From: Pseudomonadota bacterium
GTDB taxonomy: Bacteria; Pseudomonadota; Gammaproteobacteria; Burkholderiales; Burkholderiaceae_D
Reading direction: 5' to 3'
DNA: 15,352 nucleotides
Assembly: GCA_023416415.1 (NCBI GenBank)
Contig: JAEZHR010000034.1
Span: 1 to 15,352 of the forward strand
Every line of letters begins with the position of its first letter. Within the stretch, counting starts at the first letter, position 1. The position numbers were made by a program, and so were the translations under genes. Below, in pieces: positions 1-6,895 of this stretch. Below the pieces are notes generated by a model. It searched no databases. It was given only the letters and a program-made list of their open reading frames with translations, and had not been told where the DNA came from.

Positions 1-1
1 C

Positions 2-310
2 GCGGATGTCTGGCTGGTCGATTACGACAAGCCGGTGGGCAGCGTCGTGCAGCGGCAGTGGCCGTGCGTGGTGGTGTCGCCCGAGGAAATGGATGAATAC
101 CTGAGCACGCTCATCGTTGCACCGCTCAGTTCGCGCGAGTTGCCCGCACCGTTCCGGGTGCCGGTGCACTTCATGCAGAAGGATGGATTGATCCTGCTGG
201 ACCAGATTTCCACGCTTGAGAAGTCACGACTGCTCATGCCCTTGGGCACGATCGGTGACGAAACGATGAGCCGGGTGCTCGACGTGCTCCAAGAAGTTTT
301 CGCCTACTAG
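2..310 (+). CDS. MazF/PemK-type toxin-like protein, 5' end outside the window
   Basis: The reading frame is open from the first complete codon, so the N-terminus lies upstream. The visible 102 residues follow the MazF/PemK (CcdB-fold) pattern. A DVWLVDYDKPVGS opening strand-loop is followed by a QRQWPCVVVS segment in the place of the family's RRPxVVVS, then TLIVAPLSS, GLILLDQISTL and KSRL, and a closing helix ending in EVFAY. Family members are usually sequence-specific endoribonucleases paired with an antitoxin encoded just upstream, which is beyond this window. Two positions are slightly atypical: the RRP motif reads RQWP, and the common PLTS reads PLSS, so ribonuclease activity cannot be assumed. 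The stop is 27 bases before the flhD-like gene, on the same strand, so co-transcription is likely. Family assignment is fairly sure; activity and partner are inference. Confidence 0.75.
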   Translation, partial: ADVWLVDYDKPVGSVVQRQWPCVVVSPEEMDEYLSTLIVAPLSSRELPAPFRVPVHFMQKDGLILLDQISTLEKSRLLMPLGTIGDETMSRVLDVLQEVFAY

Positions 311-337
311 CCAAATTACCGAAAAGGGACCAACCTC

Positions 338-652
338 ATGTCGCAAATCGACTACCTGTCCGAGATTCGGGACGTCAATCTCAGCTACCTGATGATCGCG
401 CAGCAAATGATTCGCCAGGATCGCGCCGAAGCAATCTTCCGGCTCGGGATCAGCGGCGAGATCGCCGATCTGATCGCCGGCCTGAGCAACGCTCAGGTAT
501 TGAAGATGGCGAGCTGCAACATGATGCTGTCGCGCTTCCGCTTCAATGACACATCGATTCTGGAGACCCTGCTGCGGGACAAGGCCGGCACGGCACGTCC
601 GGTCCATGCCTCCATCATCATGGCGTCTCAGGCGCCGGAAACAATTTCCTGA
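338..652 (+). CDS. flhD: FlhD-like transcriptional regulator (no flhC beside it)
   Basis: This 104-residue protein aligns by eye with enterobacterial FlhD (about 116 residues). Shared features are the N-terminal helix with DVNLSYLMIAQQMI, the RQDRAEAIFRLGIS segment, and the LSNAQVLKMA helix followed by a C-terminal FRF motif. FlhD normally forms a ring complex with FlhC and, as FlhD4C2, activates flagellar class II promoters; FlhC contributes most of the DNA and zinc binding. Here the next gene is not FlhC: it lacks FlhC's cysteine-rich zinc site and is not similar to it. The start ATG is preceded by an AAAGGGA Shine-Dalgarno sequence at a good distance. The Cys that precedes FRF in the E. 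coli protein (LVCHFRF) is replaced by Ser here. Homology looks good, but whether it is the flagellar master regulator or an orphan paralogue with another partner cannot be decided from the window. Confidence 0.8.
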   Translation: MSQIDYLSEIRDVNLSYLMIAQQMIRQDRAEAIFRLGISGEIADLIAGLSNAQVLKMASCNMMLSRFRFNDTSILETLLRDKAGTARPVHASIIMASQAPETIS

Positions 653-696
653 AGCACAACCCATGACGCGGGTGTTCGCACAAGGGATATCCTGAG

Positions 697-1668
697 ATGC
701 AGGCGCTGGAACTGCGTGCCGAAACTGCCCACTGGGACGACACTGAGACGCTTCCGGAGCCATTCGGCGCGCGCGTGCGGCTGCAGCTGGTGGATGGTGC
801 TGCGTCCCGGAGCGCGCCGTGGCAGGACATGCTGCAGGCCATCCCTGCCATGCGATCGGCGTTGGTTCCGGTCGATGAGGAAGAAGCGGCGGGCTGGAGC
901 AAGCCGTTCTCCTTGGTCAAGGCCCAGTTCGAACCCTGGCTATCGTACTACACCGGCTATTGCAGCTCACGCCTTTTCATCAGGGGGGCGCGTACCGAGA
1001 CAGGCCATCCTGCGATTGATTTTCCGGTACGGGCACTGCTTAACCTGCGCGGCATCGATCCCTTGCTGATCATTGAGCCGCCTGTATGCATCGACGGCCC
1101 GGTCGAGTATTTCGACGCATCGCGTGCCCCGCGTGCACGGCGCGACCGCGGCGTCGATACATCGCTTGCGCGTGCCGCCGATGCAATGCACCGGGGCCAG
1201 TTGCGACGTGCATGCGAGCGTGGCCAAGCGTTGGGTAACCAGCTGCACGATGCGCTGCTGGGAGATGGCCTTGCCAATCTGATCCGTGCCTGGGAAAAGG
1301 CATACCGGCGCAAGCCGAATGCGCATGAACTGCATCTGATGCTCACGACCGGCCGAACGGCGCCAGTCTGGCAGTCGAAACCGGCTGCGCCATCCATTTC
1401 TCCGATTTCCCCCAAGCTGCCGATTGCTGATCGCATGCAGCCCCGGGCAGTTTCATTTCCGGTGATTGCTCCCACTGGCGTCGCTGAAGTCGCTCCAGAT
1501 TTGGCGCGCGTCATGCCGACGGTGATGACAGCTGCCGATCGACCATCATCAGGCAACTCGGAGCCACTGTTTACGCAGCCCAGCCATCCCGGATGGCATT
1601 GGCATTACCTGACTCATCTTGCCGGGGCCGCCGGACTCGGTGCTTTGATCTACATCCTGATCGCCTGA
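697..1668 (+). CDS. uncharacterised protein with one C-terminal membrane segment
   Basis: I do not recognise this 323-residue protein. The first ~215 residues look like a folded, mostly soluble region, with strands such as IDFPVRALLNLRGIDPLLII and a helical, Arg-rich stretch around residues 145-215. Residues ~220-295 are rich in Pro, Ser and Ala and look disordered. The last ~20 residues (HLAGAAGLGALIYILIA) form a single hydrophobic segment ending almost at the stop, so it may be tail-anchored with the body in the cytoplasm. There is no signal peptide. The ATG has an AAGGGA Shine-Dalgarno about ten bases upstream and lies 44 bases after the flhD-like stop. A strong terminator follows, so this is probably the last gene of the unit. 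It sits where flhC would be expected but is not FlhC. Confidence 0.6.
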   Translation: MQALELRAETAHWDDTETLPEPFGARVRLQLVDGAASRSAPWQDMLQAIPAMRSALVPVDEEEAAGWSKPFSLVKAQFEPWLSYYTGYCSSRLFIRGARTETGHPAIDFPVRALLNLRGIDPLLIIEPPVCIDGPVEYFDASRAPRARRDRGVDTSLARAADAMHRGQLRRACERGQALGNQLHDALLGDGLANLIRAWEKAYRRKPNAHELHLMLTTGRTAPVWQSKPAAPSISPISPKLPIADRMQPRAVSFPVIAPTGVAEVAPDLARVMPTVMTAADRPSSGNSEPLFTQPSHPGWHWHYLTHLAGAAGLGALIYILIA

Positions 1669-1692
1669 GGCTGGAGAAGCTCGGCAGAAAAC

Positions 1693-1721
1693 AAAAAACG
1701 CGGGCAAATGCCCGCGTTTTT
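1693..1721 (+). terminator. rho-independent terminator, probably bidirectional
   Basis: A CGCGGGC / GCCCGCG stem with a four-base loop is followed by TTTTT on the plus strand and preceded by six A on the same strand, so it also reads as hairpin plus U-tract on the minus strand. It closes the unit ending at 1668 and the minus-strand small gene ending at 1741. Confidence 0.9.
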
Positions 1722-1740
1722 CATGAAACTCCCTGAGATT

Positions 1741-1884
1741 TCAAATCACTTGCTGGATCAGCCAGTAGATCGCCCCGATGCTGATTGCTGCCGAGCTTGT
1801 GATACAGGCAACGGCGTGCAGCTTGTTGTAGTTGAAGCTGCGAACCTGGCCGTTTGCGGATTGCTGGTGTGCGAGCGGCTCCAT
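1741..1884 (-). CDS. 47-residue predicted membrane miniprotein
   Basis: This short frame starts at ATG 1884 with a GGGAG Shine-Dalgarno six bases upstream and encodes 47 residues. The first ~20 residues are polar (MEPLAHQQSANGQVRSF). The remainder, from about residue 22 (LHAVACITSSAAISIGAIYWLIQQVI), forms one hydrophobic membrane segment that runs nearly to the stop. A plausible sigma-70 promoter lies upstream (1918-1945) and a bidirectional terminator 20 bases beyond its stop (1693-1721), so it has the full layout of a monocistronic gene. I know of no named family for it. The case for coding rests on this layout and on the separation of polar and hydrophobic halves; homologues would settle it. 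Confidence 0.55.
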   Translation of the reverse strand: MEPLAHQQSANGQVRSFNYNKLHAVACITSSAAISIGAIYWLIQQVI

Positions 1885-1917
1885 GACGACTCCCGGACAG
1901 GGTGAATGATGTTGTCC

Positions 1918-1945
1918 ATTGTAATCATCCTGTGATCCAAAGCAA
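1918..1945 (-). promoter_or_regulatory. candidate sigma-70 promoter of the 47-residue gene
   Basis: Read on the minus strand, TTGCTT (1940-1945) and TACAAT (1918-1923) are separated by 16 bases. The -10 lies about 34 bases upstream of the ATG at 1884. The match is good but unproven. Confidence 0.45.
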
Positions 1946-2008
1946 TAGTCCGGGAGGCAATCTTCCCGCCGGTTGCTTTAGCGTCGGCCTTGCCTGAACG
2001 CGAAGGAC

Positions 2009-2040
2009 AAAAAAAACCCGCAGGCCTTGCGGCTTGCGGG
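2009..2040 (-). terminator. rho-independent terminator downstream of ygiQ
   Basis: On the minus strand the hairpin is CCCGCA-A-GCC, loop GCAA, GGC-C-TGCGGG, i.e. nine pairs interrupted by one A/C mismatch, followed by eight T. It would end ygiQ transcripts before the next minus-strand gene. Confidence 0.85.
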
Positions 2041-2064
2041 TGAATCCAATTCAAGAAGAGTTGG

Positions 2065-2100
2065 AGGAGACAGGTGTAACTATAGTCACACCTGTCTCCT
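2065..2100. repeat. 36-base near-perfect palindrome
   Basis: The arms AGGAGACAGGTGT and ACACCTGTCTCCT are exact reverse complements, and the ten bases between them contain ACTATAGT, itself a palindrome. Across all 18 pairs only one position (2078 against 2087, A/C) fails to pair. No T-run follows on either strand, so it is not a standard terminator. It could be an operator for a dimeric regulator or an extra RNA hairpin at the ygiQ 3' end. Confidence 0.8.
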
Positions 2101-2154
2101 GCGTCTGCTTTATTGTGCGGATATCAGATATTCGCAGCGTGAATACGGGTCGTC

Positions 2155-4290
2155 TTAGTGGCGTGTTCTGCGTCCGCCAGGTCTGGCGCTTGCCTTGCCG
2201 GTGCTGGCAGTTCCCGATTTGCGGAATTGCAAGCCGGGTTGAGGATCCGTACGCGGGACGAGATGCTGCTCGCGATTGCCGATCAGATCGGCGCGCCCCA
2301 TGCGTACGAGTGCCTCACGCAGTATCGGCCAGTTCTCGGGGTCGTGGTAGCGCAGGAATGCCTTGTGCAGGCGCCGGATCTTGCCGCTGCGCACAGTCTC
2401 GACAATCTCTGAATCGGCGGAAATCTTGCGCAAGGGGTTCTTGCGGCCGTGGTACATGGCTGTTGCCATTGCCATTGGGGTCGGCAGGAAAGTTTGCACC
2501 TGGTCGAGCTGAAAGTTGTTCTGCTTGAGCCATAAAGCCAGGTTCAGCATGTCCTCATCGGTGGTGCCCGGATGCGCAGCGATGAAGTAGGGGATCAGAT
2601 ACTGCTCTTTGCCCGCTTCCTTCGAATAGCGTTCGAACATCTCCTTGAACCTGTAGTACGCCCCCATGCCCGGCTTCATCATCTTTGACAGCGGGCCGTC
2701 TTCCGAATGTTCTGGCGCGATCTTCAGCAAGCCGCCGACATGGTGGGTCACCAGTTCCTTTACGTATTCCGGCGATTTCACCGCGAGGTCATAGCGCAGG
2801 CCCGAGCTGACCAGGATCTTCTTGATGCCCGGGATCGCGCGCGCCCTGCGGTAGAGCTGGATCAGCTTCGAATGATCGGTGTTCAGGTTGCTGCAAATGG
2901 AGGGGTAAACGCAGGACAGGCGACGGCAGCTTTCCTCGATCTTCTTGTCCTTGCAGGACAGGCGATACATGTTGGCCGTCGGCCCGCCAAGGTCGGAGAT
3001 CGTACCCGTGAAGCCCTTGGTCTTGTCGCGTACCAGCTCGATCTCGCGCAGGATGGAGCGCTCGGAGCGGCTTTGTATGATGCGGCCTTCGTGTTCCGTG
3101 ATCGAGCAGAAGGTGCAGCCGCCGAAACAGCCGCGCATGATGTTGACCGAGAAGCGGATCATTTCCCAGGCCGGAATGCGCGCCTTGCCATAGCTTGGGT
3201 GAGGGGCCCGTGCATAGGGCAGATCGAATACGCCGTCCATCTCGTCCATGGCCAGCGGCAGCGGAGGCGGATTGAGCCAGACGTCGCGCTCGGCGTGTGC
3301 CTGCACAAGTGCCCGCGCATTGCCCGGATTGGACTCCAGGTGCAACACGCGAGAGGCATGGGCATATAGGACCGCATCATCCTTCACGGCTTCATACGAC
3401 GGCAGGCGCACCACCGTTTTCTCACGCTGCTCCTTCAGCAGTGCCTGGCGTTCCTCGCGCGAAAGAATTTTCACGGCTTGCTCGAGCGGCTTGGCCTCCG
3501 AGCCGCAGCTTGCCGGCTCCTTGGTCTTCATCTCGTAAGGATCGGGATGCATTTCGACGGGGCCGGGCGCATCGTAGCGCGTCGAGTCCACCTCGAGCCA
3601 GTCCGGCGTCGGCTTCCATCCGGCAGACGCCATGAAAGCCGTACCACGCAAGTCGCGGATATCTCTGATCGACTCGCCAGCGGCAAGGCGGTGCGTAAGT
3701 GCGACCAGCGCACGTTCCGCATTGCCGTACAAAAGAATATCGGCCTTGGAATCCGGCAATACCGAGCGGCGCACTTTGTCCGACCAGTAGTCGTACTGCG
3801 CAATGCGGCGCAGGCTGGCCTCGATGCTGCCCAGAACAACGTTTGCGTCGGGAAAGGCTTCACGTGCGCGTTGCGCATAAACGATTACCGCACGGTCGGG
3901 CCGCTTGTTCGGCTCGCCGTTCGGTGTGTACGCATCTTCGGAGCGGATTTTGCGATCCGAGGTATAGCGGTTGATCATCGAATCCATGTTGCCGGCAGTG
4001 ATGCCGAAGTACAGCGTCGGCTTGCCCAGCGCGCGGAAGGCTTCGGCTGAATGCCAGTCCGGCTGGCTGATGATCCCGACCCGAAAACCCTGTTTCTCCA
4101 GCAGGCGACCGACCAGTGCCATGCCGAAGCTGGGATGATCGATGTAGGCGTCGCCGGTGACGAGGATCACGTCACACGCGTCCCAGCCGAGCGCGTCCAT
4201 TTCGGCGCGCGTCATGGGCAGGAAAGGCGCGGGCTCAGTGTAGTCGGGCCGATGGCGCGGGTAGGAAAACAGGTTCTTCGGGTTCTGCAT
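2155..4290 (-). CDS. ygiQ: YgiQ family radical SAM protein
   Basis: This 711-residue protein is close to the E. coli YgiQ length (about 739). The N-terminal region has the family-specific APFLPMTRAEMDALGWD and VTGDAYIDHPSFGMA segments. The radical SAM motif is CFGGCTFC, with Cys388, Cys392 and Cys395 as the ligands of the 4Fe-4S cluster that cleaves S-adenosylmethionine. It is followed by the SITEHEGRIIQSRS segment and the C-terminal family region with APEHSEDGPLSKMMKPG. The substrate is unknown. The ATG at 4290 was chosen because homology begins there (MQNPKNLFSYPRHRP); the open frame continues 49 codons further but that part has no family likeness. No Shine-Dalgarno precedes this ATG, and a TACAAT box sits only 10 bases upstream, so the mRNA may be nearly leaderless. 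It is divergent from the gene at 4436. Confidence 0.93.
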   Translation of the reverse strand: MQNPKNLFSYPRHRPDYTEPAPFLPMTRAEMDALGWDACDVILVTGDAYIDHPSFGMALVGRLLEKQGFRVGIISQPDWHSAEAFRALGKPTLYFGITAGNMDSMINRYTSDRKIRSEDAYTPNGEPNKRPDRAVIVYAQRAREAFPDANVVLGSIEASLRRIAQYDYWSDKVRRSVLPDSKADILLYGNAERALVALTHRLAAGESIRDIRDLRGTAFMASAGWKPTPDWLEVDSTRYDAPGPVEMHPDPYEMKTKEPASCGSEAKPLEQAVKILSREERQALLKEQREKTVVRLPSYEAVKDDAVLYAHASRVLHLESNPGNARALVQAHAERDVWLNPPPLPLAMDEMDGVFDLPYARAPHPSYGKARIPAWEMIRFSVNIMRGCFGGCTFCSITEHEGRIIQSRSERSILREIELVRDKTKGFTGTISDLGGPTANMYRLSCKDKKIEESCRRLSCVYPSICSNLNTDHSKLIQLYRRARAIPGIKKILVSSGLRYDLAVKSPEYVKELVTHHVGGLLKIAPEHSEDGPLSKMMKPGMGAYYRFKEMFERYSKEAGKEQYLIPYFIAAHPGTTDEDMLNLALWLKQNNFQLDQVQTFLPTPMAMATAMYHGRKNPLRKISADSEIVETVRSGKIRRLHKAFLRYHDPENWPILREALVRMGRADLIGNREQHLVPRTDPQPGLQFRKSGTASTGKASARPGGRRTRH

Positions 4291-4300
4291 GGTGGGGCGG

Positions 4301-4306
4301 ATTGTA
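4301..4306 (-). promoter_or_regulatory. candidate -10 box of ygiQ
   Basis: TACAAT on the minus strand, with transcription expected to begin around 4294, about four bases before the ygiQ ATG. No convincing -35 hexamer is present at 16-18 bases, so support is weak. Confidence 0.25.
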
Positions 4307-4435
4307 CCGGAACGGTTGGTACGCGAGCGGCGAGAAAGAAGCATCGACCGTGTCCTCGGGCACAAGTTGCAATGGCTGGAACTCGCACCATGGCCATTCA
4401 TCCAATTCGAGCCTTTGACAAACCGGAGGACAGTC

Positions 4436-4762
4436 ATGTTGAGTGGAAACGAGATCCAGCAGCGCTACAGTCAGATCGAGACTGCCGTGCATCAGGCAGC
4501 GCAGCGCTGCGAATCGACGCGGTCGGTGCCGATGGACCTGAAGGACGTGATCCAGAAACTGGAGCAGGAGACGTCACGCACACGCGACGTCATCCAGTCA
4601 CAGGACGAAAATCAGATTCGTCAGTGCATAGACGACATGGAGGATCTGGGTGACCGTGCCAAGGCAGCGTGCCAGGACGGGGTGCAGGTAGACCGGCAGT
4701 TGCAGGACGCCGTGATGCAGGTGCACCAGCAGCTGTCGGATCTGAAGCACCAGCTGCACTAG
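4436..4762 (+). CDS. uncharacterised 108-residue helical protein
   Basis: The ATG at 4436 follows a strong GGAGGA Shine-Dalgarno with a six-base spacer. The frame is open for 49 codons upstream, but this Shine-Dalgarno fixes the start. The product is hydrophilic and predicted almost entirely alpha-helical, rich in Gln, Asp, Arg and Glu with heptad-like spacing (DLKDVIQKLEQETSRTRDVI; VQVDRQLQDAVMQVHQQLSDLK), so coiled-coil packing or dimerisation is likely. It has no signal peptide or membrane segment. It resembles a small conserved hypothetical family that I associate with Burkholderiales, from memory and without a search. It is transcribed away from ygiQ with about 145 bases between them. 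Function is unknown. No clear terminator follows on the plus strand; the hairpin at 4851-4883 faces the other way. Confidence 0.7.
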   Translation: MLSGNEIQQRYSQIETAVHQAAQRCESTRSVPMDLKDVIQKLEQETSRTRDVIQSQDENQIRQCIDDMEDLGDRAKAACQDGVQVDRQLQDAVMQVHQQLSDLKHQLH

Positions 4763-4850
4763 CGCACAAGCATCGCCTACGCGGTTACGATGACCCGGGA
4801 GATTTCCAGGGCAACGTCGCCGCTCCCGCCGTGGCCTTTCCACTCATTTC

Positions 4851-4883
4851 AAAAAAAATCGCGCAGCTGGCATGCTGCGCGAT
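4851..4883 (-). terminator. rho-independent terminator of the min operon
   Basis: On the minus strand a ten-pair stem, ATCGCGCAGC / GCTGCGCGAT with a six-base loop, is followed by a run of eight T. It starts 22 bases after the minE stop. Confidence 0.92.
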
Positions 4884-4905
4884 ACGGGCATGGGTGGTGA
4901 TCTGA

Positions 4906-5169
4906 TTACTTGCCTGGAGCCACGTCCGGCAGCACCACGTTGACATCCAGCACTTCGAGATTGCCCTGACGGTCGAGAGAAATCTTGATGTCTTCCGGGC
5001 TGACTTGGGCGTACTTCGAAATCACTGCAATCAGTTCCTTGTGCAGGGCCGGCAAGAAATCCGGACCGTCGAGACCGTTGCGTTCGCGCGCGATGATGAC
5101 CTGCAGGCGCTCCTTTGCAGTGCTGGCACTTTTGGGCTTGTTCGTGAACAGGAAGGAGAGCAGGGACAT
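4906..5169 (-). CDS. minE: cell division topological specificity factor MinE
   Basis: This 87-residue protein has the usual MinE length. The N-terminal membrane-targeting and anti-MinCD part (MSLLSFLFTNKPKSASTAKE, then RLQVIIARER) is followed by the dimerising topological-specificity domain (LPALHKELIAVISKYAQVSP, then LEVLDVNVVLP). MinE stimulates MinD ATPase, drives pole-to-pole oscillation and keeps the MinC inhibitor away from midcell. The ATG lies one base after the minD stop codon (TGA-C-ATG), so translation is probably coupled to minD. It is the last gene of the operon, with the terminator immediately downstream. Confidence 0.97.
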   Translation of the reverse strand: MSLLSFLFTNKPKSASTAKERLQVIIARERNGLDGPDFLPALHKELIAVISKYAQVSPEDIKISLDRQGNLEVLDVNVVLPDVAPGK

Positions 5170-5170
5170 G

Positions 5171-5986
5171 TCACTTCCCCTTGAACAGACGCTGGAACAG
5201 GCCGGGCTTCTCATAGGACGTGAAGCGCAGCGGGACTTCCTCGCCCAGGAAGCGCGCAACCACATCCTTGTAGGCTTCGGATGCGTCGCTGCCTTCGACG
5301 TAGATGGCCGGATTGCCCTGGTTGGAGGCATGCAGTACCGACTCGGATTCGGGAATGATGCCGATCAGCGGAATGCGCAGGATTTCCTGCACGTCCGTGT
5401 ATGAAAGCATTTCGCCCGCTTCGACGCGCTTGGGAACGTAGCGCGTGATCAGCAGGTGTTCCTTGACCGGCTCTTCGCCACGCAGTGCGCGCCGGGATTT
5501 TGCCTGGATGATGCCGAGGATGCGATCAGAGTCGCGCACCGACGAGACCTCCGGGTTGGTAACGACGATGGCCTCGTCGGCGAAAGTCAGGGCCATCACG
5601 GCGCCGTGTTCGATACCCGCGGGCGAGTCGCAAACGATGTACTCGAAGCCCATGGCGGCCAGGTCGTTGAGCACGCGCTCTACGCCTTCCTCGGTCAGGG
5701 CATCCTTGTCGCGCGTCTGGGAAGCCGGGAGGATGAACAGCTTCTCGCAGTGCTTGTCCTTGATGAGGGCCTGGTTGAGGGTGGCTTCCTTGTTGATCAC
5801 GTTGACCAGGTCGTATACGACGCGGCGTTCGCAACCCATGATCAGGTCCAGGTTTCGCAGGCCGACGTCGAAGTCGATGACGGCGGTCTTGTGCCCGCGC
5901 AGGGCGAGGCCGGAGGCAAAACTGGCGCTCGACGTGGTCTTGCCAACCCCCCCCTTGCCCGACGTTACAACGATGATCTTTGCCAC
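5171..5986 (-). CDS. minD: septum site-determining protein MinD (ATPase)
   Basis: This 271-residue MinD has the deviant Walker A motif GKGGVGKTT at residues 10-18 (signature Lys11 and catalytic Lys16), the FDVGLRNLD switch segment, VCDSPAGIE as the Walker B region, and a C-terminal amphipathic membrane-targeting helix ending LFQRLFKGK. ATP-bound MinD dimerises on the inner membrane, recruits MinC to block FtsZ assembly, and is released by MinE. The start is GTG at 5986, set by AAGGAG five bases upstream and by the conserved AKIIVVTSGKGG N-terminus. The gap to minC is 43 bases, and the stop is one base from minE. All expected motifs are intact. Confidence 0.98.
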   Translation of the reverse strand: MAKIIVVTSGKGGVGKTTSSASFASGLALRGHKTAVIDFDVGLRNLDLIMGCERRVVYDLVNVINKEATLNQALIKDKHCEKLFILPASQTRDKDALTEEGVERVLNDLAAMGFEYIVCDSPAGIEHGAVMALTFADEAIVVTNPEVSSVRDSDRILGIIQAKSRRALRGEEPVKEHLLITRYVPKRVEAGEMLSYTDVQEILRIPLIGIIPESESVLHASNQGNPAIYVEGSDASEAYKDVVARFLGEEVPLRFTSYEKPGLFQRLFKGK

Positions 5987-6029
5987 AACTGCTCCTTGTT
6001 ATTCAGAAAGATGACAAACACGTAATGTT

Positions 6030-6758
6030 TCAGGCGCGAATGGATAACACATCAATGCGGTCACCGGCAAGCCTGACTTGTGCGGCCTTCTTCGCGACCT
6101 CCGGTGGCAGCCCGCCGTCGAAGGTGCGATAGGTGCCAGCGATTGAAACCAGTTCGGCTTCCATGGACAGCGCGAAGATGCGTGCGGAAGCATTGCCGCT
6201 GGCACCGGCCAGCGCACGCCCGCGCAGTGGCGCGTAGACGTGGATGCTGCCGTCGGCGATCAGCTCGGCACCTGCATTGACGATTGCTGTCACGACCAGA
6301 TCCGCACCGCGCGCGTAGATGCGCTGGCCGGCGCGCACCGGAGTGTCCACGATCATGGCGGCAGCAGCAGGTGCAGGGGCCGGCGTCGGGGCAGGCATCG
6401 GTTCCGGTTCCGGTTCTGCCGGGCGTTCCGCGCGTGGCTGGGGCAGTGTATCGAGCGTCATGCCGCAAGCGAGGATGGACTCGTTCCAGCGTGCCGGAGC
6501 GCCGCGCACGGCGACAGGGTTCAGGCTCGAGGCCTTGAAGATGGCGATCAGCGTGGCCCAGTCGGGCATTTCCTGCTCTTGACAGCCGGCCACGTCGAGG
6601 ACGGCAACCTCGTTCTCGAAATAGTCGTCTGCGCCGCCAGTGGCCTCTTGCAGCGCCGACTCCAACGCCTGGAGATCGAATGTGCGCAGGATCACCGAAA
6701 CGGCGACAACGGTGGAAATCTTGATCTCTAGCGGTTTACTGCTCGGGGTTTTGGACAT
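6030..6758 (-). CDS. minC: septum site-determining protein MinC
   Basis: This 242-residue protein is the FtsZ-polymerisation inhibitor of the Min system. The N-terminal domain (about residues 8-105, starting KPLEIKISTVVAVSVILRTF) is joined by a Pro/Ala/Glu-rich linker (around 110-135, PEPEPMPAPTPAPAP) to the C-terminal beta-helix domain. That domain carries the family signatures VRAGQRIYARGADLVV, ADGSIHVYAPLRGRALAGA and SIAGTYRT, which dimerise and bind MinD. The start at 6758 is chosen because family likeness begins just after it. The frame stays open to an ATG at 6845, but the extra 29 residues overlap a terminator-like hairpin and have no family likeness. None of the candidate starts has a good Shine-Dalgarno. 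The linker is low-complexity, as often seen in betaproteobacterial MinC. Confidence 0.96.
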   Translation of the reverse strand: MSKTPSSKPLEIKISTVVAVSVILRTFDLQALESALQEATGGADDYFENEVAVLDVAGCQEQEMPDWATLIAIFKASSLNPVAVRGAPARWNESILACGMTLDTLPQPRAERPAEPEPEPMPAPTPAPAPAAAAMIVDTPVRAGQRIYARGADLVVTAIVNAGAELIADGSIHVYAPLRGRALAGASGNASARIFALSMEAELVSIAGTYRTFDGGLPPEVAKKAAQVRLAGDRIDVLSIRA

Positions 6759-6816
6759 GTCACGAATTACTGGAAGCGGCATAAAGCGCCGGATCGATAC
6801 GATCCTGTTGCCAGGC

Positions 6817-6843
6817 AAAAAAAGGGCCGCGATGAAGCGGCTC
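6817..6843 (-). terminator. terminator-like hairpin in the minC leader (possible attenuator)
   Basis: On the minus strand GAGCCGC / GCGGCCC pairs around a six-base loop (five firm G-C pairs plus two outer ones, one a wobble) and is followed by seven T. It lies between the candidate TATAAT box and the minC start, so it would act on the min transcript itself, or end a short RNA starting upstream. Confidence 0.55.
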
Positions 6844-6895
6844 ATGTCGGTGCGGCATCCGCCAGCGCTCGGTTTGCATTCTGTGCTGGTCGGAA

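Larger units (their letters stand above)
1885..2154. other. intergenic region between ygiQ and the 47-residue gene
   Basis: This non-coding stretch holds, in minus-strand order, the 36-base palindrome (2065-2100), a terminator (2009-2040) and the candidate promoter (1918-1945). I see no further gene on either strand. Confidence 0.6.

Noticed and set aside
2707..3369. Open frame of 220 codons on the plus strand inside ygiQ
   Set aside because: It lies opposite a strongly conserved radical SAM coding region, has no ribosome binding site and shows no family likeness.
4358..4371. Sigma-54-like GGGCAC...TTGCA upstream of the gene at 4436
   Set aside because: Only three bases separate the two elements; sigma-54 promoters need the GG and GC ten bases apart (five between GGCAC and TTGC).
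4415..4420. Perfect TTGACA just upstream of the gene at 4436
   Set aside because: A -10 at normal spacing would fall inside the coding region after the start codon, so it cannot drive this gene.
6358..6425. Repetitive GC-rich tract considered as a tandem repeat
   Set aside because: It encodes the Pro/Ala/Glu linker of MinC; the periodicity follows from codon usage and is expected for such linkers.
6759..6845. 29-residue N-terminal extension of MinC
   Set aside because: It has no Shine-Dalgarno, overlaps a terminator-like hairpin, and MinC homology starts only after the ATG at 6758.
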